Source: Myxococcales bacterium (GTDB lineage: Bacteria > Myxococcota_A > Polyangia > Haliangiales > Haliangiaceae). Taken from it: 37,215 nt of DNA. This document shows, one piece after another, positions 31,052-37,215 of this stretch. The stretch's first letter is position 1. Each line of letters opens with the position of its first letter. Under the pieces are notes generated by a model. It was not told the origin of the DNA. It saw nothing but the letters and a program-made list of their open reading frames with translations, and did not search any database. The DNA lies in the NCBI GenBank assembly GCA_016794525.1, contig JAEUJY010000158.1, positions 1 through 37,215 on the forward strand, written 5' to 3'. Position numbers and translations under genes: made by a program.

Positions 31052-31762
31052 ATGAGCAAGCGCACCCGTCCCAAGCCGCGGCCCGAGCCGGTGCTCGGCC
31101 CCGAGCACGGCCCCACCTTCGCCGAGGTGATCGAGCGGATGGCGCTGGTCGACAAGACCTCGGGCCTGACCCGCGAGCTGATCGCCGACATCAACACCGC
31201 CGCCGCCGAGCACGCGCGCGTGACCCTGGCGGTGGTGTCTTGCTACACCTGCGACGCGCCCAAGGCGTGCTGCTCGCTGCTCACCAGCTGTTACCTCTAC
31301 GAGGCGGTGCCGATCGCCGCGCGGTTGATCCGTGAGGGCCGCGACACGCCGGAGCTGCGGGCGCAGCTCAAGCAGCGCGCCCACGCGATGGAGACGACGC
31401 CCAAGAAGGACTACAAGCTGCCGTGCCTGTTCCTCGGCGAGCGCGAGCTGTGCACGATCTACGAGGACCGGCCCAGCGTGTGCGGCAGCCACCTGGTGAC
31501 GTCGCCGGCGTCGGACTGCAGCGACCACACCACCGTCAAGATCACCAAGCTGGCGCACCCGAGCCAGACGACGGTGCCGCCGCAGGTCGACGAGGTGTTC
31601 CGCCAGGAGGTCGGGCTGCGGCCGCTGGGCGAGAGCTACCGCGGCGCGCTACCGCGGATGGTGCTCCTGTGTCTCGAGGCGTGGCACCGCCGCGACTACG
31701 CGGCGTTCCTCGCCGAGCGCGTGCTGCCGGCGTCGCACCGCTTCGAGTGGGCGGTCAAGTAG
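31052..31762 (+). CDS. YkgJ-family (CxxCxxCC-type) metal-cluster protein
   Basis: 236 residues. A Cys cluster occupies residues 64-80 (CYTCDAPKACCSLLTSC). The second half of the family signature is LPCLFLGERELCTIYEDRPSVCGSH, where family members read CxFL...G.C.IY..RP..CR. Proteins of this type (PF03692) bind iron or zinc, but their reactions are largely unknown. Spacing in the first cluster is C-x2-C-x5-C-C-x5-C, longer than the canonical form. A C-terminal ~80-residue helical part (VDEVFRQEVGLRPLGESY) is additional. No signal peptide. The gene follows the lipoprotein at 30670 and may share its message. Confidence 0.87.
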   Translation: MSKRTRPKPRPEPVLGPEHGPTFAEVIERMALVDKTSGLTRELIADINTAAAEHARVTLAVVSCYTCDAPKACCSLLTSCYLYEAVPIAARLIREGRDTPELRAQLKQRAHAMETTPKKDYKLPCLFLGERELCTIYEDRPSVCGSHLVTSPASDCSDHTTVKITKLAHPSQTTVPPQVDEVFRQEVGLRPLGESYRGALPRMVLLCLEAWHRRDYAAFLAERVLPASHRFEWAVK

Positions 31763-31858
31763 CGGCGCCGCCGCGTCCACGGCGCGCGACACGGCCGCGG
31801 TGGCGATCCACGCGGCTGGACGCGGGGCCGCGCGGGCGCGCGTGGCGCGAGGTCGGCG

Positions 31859-32338
31859 ATGGCATCGCGCGTGCACGGTGCGGTCGACATGACCGCTCAA
31901 GAAAAGAACAACCTCGTCGAGATCGCACGGCAGCTGATGACCACGGCGATGGCCTTGGTCGCTGCCGAGGTCTTCTCCGGCCTGTCCCAGGGCGCGGCGC
32001 TGCTCGGCGTGGCGTCGGCGATGCTGCGCCAGGCCGGCGATGACCCTGACGCCGACGCCGCCGCGGTGCGCGCCGCCGAGTGCGCCGGCATCCTGGCGAT
32101 CCCGTGGCCGTTCATCTACATCGGCAGCAACGCGTGGATCGCCGCGGTCCGGCAGCTCCGCGACGGGCTGCCGCAGTTCGTCGACCTCGAGCCGGTCGCG
32201 CGCGGCCGCGCAGCGACCGACGCCGCGGTGGCGCGGCGCGCCTCGGCCGCCGCGCGGTGGGAGGCGTTGCCCGAGGCGCAGCGCCGGGCGCTGACCGACC
32301 TCGGGCTCGGCGCCGAGCGCCTGGCCGGCCTGGGCTGA
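31859..32338 (+). CDS. Small protein of unknown function
   Basis: 159 residues from ATG 31859, or 149 from ATG 31889 (MTAQEKNNLVEIARQLM). A mildly hydrophobic helical stretch (MTTAMALVAAEVFSGLSQGAALLGVASAM) is followed by an acidic turn. A second hydrophobic stretch (AGILAIPWPFIYIGSNAWIAAV) comes next, then an Ala/Arg-rich helical tail. It may be membrane-associated through the second stretch. No family is recognised. 96 bp lie between it and the YkgJ-like gene. It converges with the CHAD gene, 8 bp apart. Confidence 0.65.
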   Translation: MASRVHGAVDMTAQEKNNLVEIARQLMTTAMALVAAEVFSGLSQGAALLGVASAMLRQAGDDPDADAAAVRAAECAGILAIPWPFIYIGSNAWIAAVRQLRDGLPQFVDLEPVARGRAATDAAVARRASAAARWEALPEAQRRALTDLGLGAERLAGLG

Positions 32339-32346
32339 GTCCCGGA

Positions 32347-33288
32347 TCAGTCGTCGGCGTCGCCGGGATCGTGCTGCGCGGGATCGGCGACCGCGGCGTC
32401 GGCGGCCAGCGCCGAGGTCACCTGGTCGCGCAGCTTGCGCGGCTTGAGCTTGAACAGCCCGCGGCTGGCCTTGCGCGCGGCGTCCTTGCCGGCCAGCAGG
32501 CGATCGTGGACCGCGCCGAGCAGCGCCGCGGTGTCGTCGGCGCCGCCGCCGTACAGCCGGACGTAGTCCTTGGTCATCAGGTGATCGACCACGGGGCTCA
32601 GCTGATCGTCGAGCGTGGCCAGCGCCTCGCGCCACGCCGCCGCGTCGGGCACCGCGTCGAGGATCGCCAGCTGGTAGCCGAGCTCCTTGGTGCGCCGGCG
32701 CCAGCGGTGGACCGCGCGATCGGACTGCTTGGCGCGCTTGCGGGCGTTGCGGGCGCGGCGGTAGGTGCGGGCCAGGCCGCGGGCCAGCTTGCGCGGGCGC
32801 AGCGTGTCGGGCAGCGCCGCGGTCAGCGCGTCGACGTGGGTGGCGGCCTCGGCGACGGCGCGCTCGAGCTCGGCCACCAGCGCCTCGGGCGCGACCTGAT
32901 CGGGGGCGGCGCTCGCGTGCAGCGCGGTCGCGGCCGCGCCCAGCTCGTGCTGCGCGGCCACGCCGTCGACCACCGTGCGCGCGACGTGCTGGTCGCGGGC
33001 CGGGCCGAGGGCCCGCCGCGCGTCGCCCAGGCCGCGGGCGATGTCGACGCGATCGCGCTTGGGCAGCGCGCGGCCGACCAGATCGACCAGCGCGCGCAGC
33101 TTGCGCAGCGCCTTGCGGACGGCGTGGGTCGCCTCGTGCGGATCGGCGGCGGCGGTGGTCAGCGCGCCGCGGGCCTCGGTCAGCGCGGCGGCGGCGGCGC
33201 GCACGACGCGGGCGCGCAGGCTGTCGTCGGTCGCGATCGGCCCGAGGTGCGAGGTGTCGGGATGGGCGTCGGGCGGTGGCGCGGACAT
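32347..33288 (-). CDS. CHAD-domain protein
   Basis: 313 residues, cytoplasmic. CHAD is an all-helical, strongly basic domain that binds polyphosphate. Its two half repeats are visible: EATHAVRKALRKLRALVDLV (~53-72, with the conserved His and Arg/Lys row) and ...RKRAKQSDRAVHRWRRRTKELGYQLAIL (~190-220, HxxRxxxKxLxY pattern). The C-terminal tail is basic then acidic. Next to a PPK2 gene transcribed the other way, a role in polyphosphate granules or in controlling polyphosphate is likely. No CYTH triphosphatase domain is fused. Minus-strand TATCGT ends six bases before the ATG. Confidence 0.9.
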   Translation of the reverse strand: MSAPPPDAHPDTSHLGPIATDDSLRARVVRAAAAALTEARGALTTAAADPHEATHAVRKALRKLRALVDLVGRALPKRDRVDIARGLGDARRALGPARDQHVARTVVDGVAAQHELGAAATALHASAAPDQVAPEALVAELERAVAEAATHVDALTAALPDTLRPRKLARGLARTYRRARNARKRAKQSDRAVHRWRRRTKELGYQLAILDAVPDAAAWREALATLDDQLSPVVDHLMTKDYVRLYGGGADDTAALLGAVHDRLLAGKDAARKASRGLFKLKPRKLRDQVTSALAADAAVADPAQHDPGDADD

Positions 33289-33293
33289 GGCGC

Positions 33294-33340
33294 GACGATA
33301 CCAAGCCGCGCCCCCATCCGGATCGCGGCGGGGTATCGTC
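33294..33340. promoter_or_regulatory. Mirror-image divergent promoters of the CHAD and PPK2 genes
   Basis: GACGATACC (33294-33302) and GGTATCGTC (33332-33340) form a perfect 9-bp inverted repeat. Each holds a TATCGT -10, ending six bases before the CHAD ATG (33288) and seven before the PPK2 ATG (33347). The two genes thus have the same core promoter and should respond alike. Confidence 0.55.
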
Positions 33341-33346
33341 ACGACA

Positions 33347-34237
33347 ATGTCACGCGACGAGTTCCCCGAGCCGGTGGCGAGTCCGTACCTGGTGCCGTTC
33401 GATCAGCCGTTCGACGCCGGGCGCGCGCCGACCCGGCCGCCCAAGGGCGGTCCCGACAAGAAGGACAACCAGGAGGCGCTGGCCGCGGCGATCGCCCGGC
33501 TGGCCAAGCTGCAGGAGCTGCTCTACGCCGACGACCGCTACTCGCTCCTGTGCGTGTTCCAGGCGATGGACGCCGCCGGCAAGGACGGGACGGTGCGCGC
33601 GGTGATGTCGGGCATCAACCCGGCCGGCTGCCAGGTGTTCGCGTTCAAGGCGCCGACCGCCGAGGAGCTCGACCACGACTTCCTGTGGCGGTGCCAGCGC
33701 GCGCTGCCCGAGCGCGGCCGGATCGGCGTGTGGAACCGCAGCCACTACGAGGAGGTGCTGGTGGTGCGGGTCAACCCGAAGTTCCTGGCCGGCCAGCGGC
33801 TGCCGCACGGCGCCGACGACCTCGACGGGTTGTGGGCGCAGCGCTACGAGTCGATCCGCGACTTCGAGCGCCACGCCGCCCGCAACGGGACGGTGATCGT
33901 CAAGTTCTGGCTGAACGTGTCCAAGGACGAGCAGCGCGATCGCTTGATCGAGCGCATCGACGAGCCGGAGTCGAACTGGAAGTTCAACGCCGGCGATCTG
34001 GCCGAGCGCGGCAAGTGGGACCAGTACATGGAGGCCTACGGCGCGGCGCTGGGCGCGACCTCGCGGCCGTGGGCGCCGTGGTACGCGGTGCCGGCCGACT
34101 CCAAGTCGTTCATGCGGCGCACGATCGCCGAGATCCTGGTCGACACCCTCGAGCGCCTGCCGATGGCGTGGCCCGAGGTGAGCGCGGCCAAGCGCGCCGA
34201 GATGCAGGCGCTGCGCGCGCAGCTCGCCGCCGAGTAG
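33347..34237 (+). CDS. ppk2: Polyphosphate kinase 2 (PPK2 family)
   Basis: 296 residues. PPK2 transfers phosphate between polyphosphate and nucleotides. Walker A is DAAGKDGT (residues 75-82); Walker B is in RIGVWNRSHYEEVLVVRV; NVSKDEQRDRLIERIDEP and KWDQYMEAYGAAL are further family blocks. YAVPADSKSFMRRTIAEIL closes the domain. The N-terminal LVPFDQPFDAGRAPT PPK extension is typical of the single-domain class III type, which can use AMP or ADP; the class is inferred. Predicted leaderless. The 100 bp after its stop hold GC-rich inverted repeats (for example CCCCGTCGGGG) before the structured repeat. Confidence 0.94.
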   Translation: MSRDEFPEPVASPYLVPFDQPFDAGRAPTRPPKGGPDKKDNQEALAAAIARLAKLQELLYADDRYSLLCVFQAMDAAGKDGTVRAVMSGINPAGCQVFAFKAPTAEELDHDFLWRCQRALPERGRIGVWNRSHYEEVLVVRVNPKFLAGQRLPHGADDLDGLWAQRYESIRDFERHAARNGTVIVKFWLNVSKDEQRDRLIERIDEPESNWKFNAGDLAERGKWDQYMEAYGAALGATSRPWAPWYAVPADSKSFMRRTIAEILVDTLERLPMAWPEVSAAKRAEMQALRAQLAAE

Positions 34238-34336
34238 CCGCGGCCGCTGGGTTGATCCAGATCCCGGTCCGCGCGGTGGGCTCTCGCGTTTCGGGTTGGG
34301 GCCCCGTCGGGGTGTCCCCCTCGACGGTTGTCGCGC

Positions 34337-34421
34337 CGGGAGTCTCGCGTCGCGGGGGGAGGCTCGATCCCGGCTTTGCCGGGATCGAGGGGGCGGCGGC
34401 GACGAGCCCCCTGAAACTCAG
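34337..34421 (-). repeat. Post-stop structured repeat, copy 2 (probable terminator)
   Basis: Starts at the TGA of the antiporter gene ending at 34418. The 30 bp at 34337-34366 are identical to copy 1 at 18112-18141. The hairpin arms are CTCGATCCCGGC (34363-34374) and GCCGGGATCGAG (34378-34389), 12 bp, perfect, with a TTT loop. The stop-proximal flank again has CGGCGACGAGCCCCCTG. Placed between convergent genes, it could end transcription from both sides. Confidence 0.72.
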
Positions 34422-35722
34422 TGGCCGCTGGTCGCGGGGCCGGGGCGCTTGCCGGCCTCGCCGCTCTTGAGCAGCGCGATGCGCAGCGCGATCGGCGCGG
34501 TGAGCTCGTTGGTCGCGACCACGCCGATGACCAACGCGAACGCCGCGTCGCCGAACGACGGGAACGCGCGCCGGACCAGCTCGGCCAGCGCCAGCGCCAG
34601 GCCGGCCTGCGGCACCAGCCCGATCCAGGCCAGCCGGCGCACCAGCGGGTCGACGTCGGGGCCGCGGGTGCCGATCCGGCTGCCGGCGTAGAACGACGAC
34701 GCGCGCACGACGACGATGATCAGCACCGGCACCACCAGCGCCGACAGCGCGACCAGGTCGAGCTTGGCGCCGGCCAGCGCGAAGAACACCAGGTACACCG
34801 GCAACGACGCCGCCTCGAAGCCGTCGAGCAGCTTGTGGGTGTCGGCCTTCGACACGTTCTCCAGCCACAGGCCGGCGGTCAGCGCGATCACCAGCGAGTC
34901 GAGGTGGACCGCGTTGCCGACCTCGGCCAGCACGAAGCACAGCATGATCGCGAACAGGCCGACGCCCTGGCCGACGTGGAGGATGAACCGGCCGAGGATG
35001 ACGCCGACGAAGATGCCGACGCCCATCGAGCCGAACACCTCCCAGGCGATGCCGCCGATCGCGGCCTTGACGTCGACGTTGCCGCCGATGATCGCGGTGG
35101 CGAGCGACGACGCGACGCCGAACGTGACGATGACGGCGAGGTCGGCGACGATCACCAGCGCCAGGATGGTCTTGGTCAGGACGCCGTCGGCGCGGGTCTC
35201 GCCGATCATCGCCATGACGACGGCCGGCGACTGCGCCGACAGCGCGACGCCCATCGTCAGCGCCACCGCGGCGGCGTGCTCGAGCGGCATCGCCGCCAGG
35301 AACGGCACGAGCGGACGCAGCGCCAGCAGCGTCGCGGTCAGCATCAGCATCGTGCCGAACACCGCGAACACCGAGATCCGCCGCACCGTGCCGAGCAGCG
35401 GCCGGACCTTGCGCAGGTTGAGCTCGGCGCCGGCGTTGAGCGCGAGGATCGCGGTGGTGATGCCGCTGACCAGCTTGAGCTGGCCGGTCATGTGCTTGTC
35501 GACCAGCGCCAGCACGTAGGGCCCGACGATGATCCCCGACGCGATGTAGCCGGTGAGCTTGGGCAGGCCGATCCGGCTGACCAGCTTGCCGGTGAAGTAC
35601 GCGGTGAGCAGCAGGAAGCCGAACGCCAGCTCGGTGCCGCCGGCGTGCAGCGCCTCGGGCGCGAAGCTGCGCGCCGCCTCCATCAGGCCGGCCAGCGCCA
35701 GCAAGACCAGGAGCGGGATCAC
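34418..35722 (-). CDS. Sodium/proton exchanger-family (CPA2-like) antiporter
   Basis: 434 residues, about 12-13 membrane helices. Family marks: GKLVSRIGLPKLTGYIASG and IIVGPYVLALV near the N-terminus (PF00999), then SAQSPAVVMAMIGE and a helix with LVIVADLAVIVTFG, the region of the ion-binding acidic residue. KSGEAGKRPG is a short cytoplasmic tail; no RCK/TrkA domain is attached. Ion specificity (Na+, K+) is not decidable. GTG 35722 overlaps the TGA of the upstream gene (GTGA) and gives a first helix IPLLVLLALAGLM. The two antiporter-like proteins are coupled and might work as a pair. Confidence 0.9.
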   Translation of the reverse strand: MIPLLVLLALAGLMEAARSFAPEALHAGGTELAFGFLLLTAYFTGKLVSRIGLPKLTGYIASGIIVGPYVLALVDKHMTGQLKLVSGITTAILALNAGAELNLRKVRPLLGTVRRISVFAVFGTMLMLTATLLALRPLVPFLAAMPLEHAAAVALTMGVALSAQSPAVVMAMIGETRADGVLTKTILALVIVADLAVIVTFGVASSLATAIIGGNVDVKAAIGGIAWEVFGSMGVGIFVGVILGRFILHVGQGVGLFAIMLCFVLAEVGNAVHLDSLVIALTAGLWLENVSKADTHKLLDGFEAASLPVYLVFFALAGAKLDLVALSALVVPVLIIVVVRASSFYAGSRIGTRGPDVDPLVRRLAWIGLVPQAGLALALAELVRRAFPSFGDAAFALVIGVVATNELTAPIALRIALLKSGEAGKRPGPATSGH

Positions 35723-37215
35723 GCCGGCCCTCGCTCGTCGTCCGCGTCGTCGCGGTAGGTCGGCCCGGTGGCGGCGTCCTCGTCGTCGAGCTCGTCGATC
35801 GTCGGGGCGGCGGCGTCGATCGGGCCGGCGGCGCCGCTGGCGGTGGCGGGGCGGCCGGTGGGCGGCGTCGTCAGCTGGACCGCGACCTCGGTCATGATCG
35901 CCCCGCCGATCACCACCGTGACCAGCCACGCGCTGGGGGCGCCGCCGGCCGAGCCCTGGAGCGACACGACGAGCGCGATCGCCAGCGGCGACAGCGGCGA
36001 CACCAGCACGCGCTGGTCGGCGTAGCCGCGCGGCAACAGCGCGCCGACCGTCGACCGCGCGGCCAGCACGCCGAGCGACTTGCCGATCACGCGGGCGACG
36101 ACGAACGCCGGCACGATCACCCACGGCTTGGACGCGGTCACGTCCCAGGTGGCGCCGGCGACGATCAGGAACAGGAGGTGGATCGGTCGCTCGAGGTGGT
36201 TGAGGATGCGGAAGATCGCGTCGCGCTGGTCGCACGGGAAGTTCACCACCAGCGCGCCGGCGATGAAGCAGATGACGATCGGCGACAGGTACAGGTAGCC
36301 GGCCAGCCCCGCGCCCAGCGCCACCGAGCCCAGCACGACCGCGAGGAACTCGCCCTCGCTCTGCGGCACCCGCACCATCGCGAAGATCAGCACGCCGACC
36401 GCGACGCCGAGGCCGATCGCGACGAACAGCCATCCGGTGCCGGGCAGGGCCCAGCCGGCGGCGCCGGCCGGGCGGAAGTACGCGGCCACGAACAACAGGC
36501 CGATCACGCCGACGATCTCGTCGAGCTGCGACAGCAGGTGGTCGACGCTCTTGCCCTCGCGCCACGCGCCGGAGGCGAAGCCGCGGAACCGGCGCGGCGC
36601 GGTCATCGCGCCGGCGGCGCCGATCACGATCGCGTCGCGCCAGAACTCGGGCTCGCGCCAGTCGGCCAGCCCCAGCGCCAGCGCGAGGCCGGCGGTGGTC
36701 GCGGCGACCGCGGCGAACGGGCCGAGCGCCTCGACCACGACCAGGTAGCCGGTGCCGCGCGGCACCCGATCGAGCAGGCGCACGTCGAGCTGCGCGCCGA
36801 TGATGAAGCCGAGCCACCCGAGCCCGAAGTGCAGGATCGGCTCCATGCGATCGAGCACGTCGCCGGTGAGGATGCCGATCGCCGGCTGCCGGATGATCAC
36901 GCCGAGCGCGACGAACGGGAAGCCGGCGGCGATCACGCCGCTGATGCCGAGCCGGCGCTCGAGCGCGACGACCTTCTTGTGGCCGCCGAGGTACGCGAGC
37001 GCGAACACCGCGGTGAGGCCGAGGACCAGCCGCAGCACGACGCCGGTGCGATCGTGCGGCTTGGCCGGCGGCGTCGCGCTCGGGGGCGCGGCGGCCGGGG
37101 CGGGGCCGGCGTCGAGCGTCGTCGGGGCGGGGCCGGCGTCGAGCGTGGCCGGGGCGGGGCCGGCGTCGAGGCCCGCGGTGCCCGCGGCGGCCGCGGCGTC
37201 GAGCGGGGCGGGGCC
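35719..37215 (-). CDS. Antiporter-like membrane protein with repetitive N-terminal linker (5' end outside window)
   Basis: The frame is open to the right edge. From Leu after 37038 the protein has about 12 membrane helices: VLGLTAVFALAYLGG, GVIAAGFPFVALGVII, ILHFGLGWLGFIIGAQL, DAIVIGAAGAMTAPRR and more. The layout, including LDEIVGVIGLLFVAAYF, resembles sodium/proton exchanger-type (PF00999) proteins, though the family motifs are weaker than in the downstream gene. GTG 37038 could be the start, but another 59 in-frame residues upstream are a coherent Ala/Pro linker with LDAGPAP repeats, so the real start probably lies outside. The C-terminal ~60 residues are acidic (DELDDEDAAT). Confidence 0.82.
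   Translation of the reverse strand, partial: GPAPLDAAAAAGTAGLDAGPAPATLDAGPAPTTLDAGPAPAAAPPSATPPAKPHDRTGVVLRLVLGLTAVFALAYLGGHKKVVALERRLGISGVIAAGFPFVALGVIIRQPAIGILTGDVLDRMEPILHFGLGWLGFIIGAQLDVRLLDRVPRGTGYLVVVEALGPFAAVAATTAGLALALGLADWREPEFWRDAIVIGAAGAMTAPRRFRGFASGAWREGKSVDHLLSQLDEIVGVIGLLFVAAYFRPAGAAGWALPGTGWLFVAIGLGVAVGVLIFAMVRVPQSEGEFLAVVLGSVALGAGLAGYLYLSPIVICFIAGALVVNFPCDQRDAIFRILNHLERPIHLLFLIVAGATWDVTASKPWVIVPAFVVARVIGKSLGVLAARSTVGALLPRGYADQRVLVSPLSPLAIALVVSLQGSAGGAPSAWLVTVVIGGAIMTEVAVQLTTPPTGRPATASGAAGPIDAAAPTIDELDDEDAATGPTYRDDADDERGPA
37097..37170 (-). repeat. 27-bp tandem repeat coding for LDAGPAP units
   Basis: Three copies of a 27-bp unit begin at 37097, 37124 and 37151, with an identical 20-bp core, and a partial unit reaches the right edge. 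Each adds nine residues (L-D-A-G-P-A-P-x-x) to the linker before the first membrane helix of the antiporter-like protein. The frame is kept in all copies. Confidence 0.85.

Overview
The window is very GC-rich, gene-dense bacterial chromosome. It carries many secreted lipoproteins, a Ser/Thr protein kinase with a PEGA tail, an FHA reader, an IgGFc-binding-like lipoprotein, a class III cyclase, a hybrid histidine kinase and a stand-alone DnaE2 under a LexA-like palindrome. This mix suggests a myxobacterium (Polyangia, possibly near Haliangium/Kofleriaceae). That is an inference from gene content; no rRNA or other phylogenetic marker is present. I see no tRNA, rRNA, CRISPR array, complete insertion sequence or prophage. 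It looks like ordinary chromosome with many poorly characterised envelope proteins. No intergenic stretch exceeds about 300 bases.

Layout. 1-6.2 kb: the end of an unidentified gene, a helical protein of unknown function, error-prone polymerase dnaE2 reading away from it, and a lipoprotein whose reading frame is broken. 6.3-10.5 kb: a Cys-ladder lipoprotein, then a phospho-signalling cluster (FHA/winged-helix protein, membrane Ser/Thr kinase, exported membrane protein). 10.6-15.2 kb: a serine-protease lipoprotein, a CAP-domain lipoprotein, and a coupled pair of membrane protein and adenylate cyclase. 15.2-16.7 kb: a TetR regulator and alpha/beta hydrolase with two copies of one operator. 16.8-19.8 kb (minus): phosphoesterase, two small membrane proteins, a YdeI-like protein and a BCP peroxiredoxin with a histone-H1-like tail. 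19.8-24.8 kb: an HMA metal-binding lipoprotein and a small lipoprotein (plus), then minus-strand genes for a membrane protein, an IgGFc-binding-like lipoprotein, a secreted protein and a lipoprotein with the full copper-ligand set of peptidylglycine/dopamine monooxygenases. 25-27.4 kb: the carboxyspermidine route of polyamine synthesis. 27.5-32.3 kb: lipocalin, hybrid histidine kinase, DarP, a lipoprotein, a YkgJ-like protein and an unknown. 32.3-34.2 kb: a divergent CHAD / PPK2 polyphosphate pair. 34.4 kb to the end: two coupled antiporter-type membrane proteins, the first running off the right edge.

Three signals are not explained by genes. (1) About ten genes have a TAnnnT hexamer ending 5-7 nt before the start codon and no Shine-Dalgarno, which predicts widespread leaderless transcription; two divergent pairs have mirror-image versions. 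(2) An ~84-bp element directly after the stop codons of two unrelated genes has near-identical flanks around a hairpin whose arms differ in sequence but stay perfectly self-complementary. (3) A 22-bp tetR operator is repeated in inverted orientation inside codons 8-15 of the neighbouring hydrolase gene.
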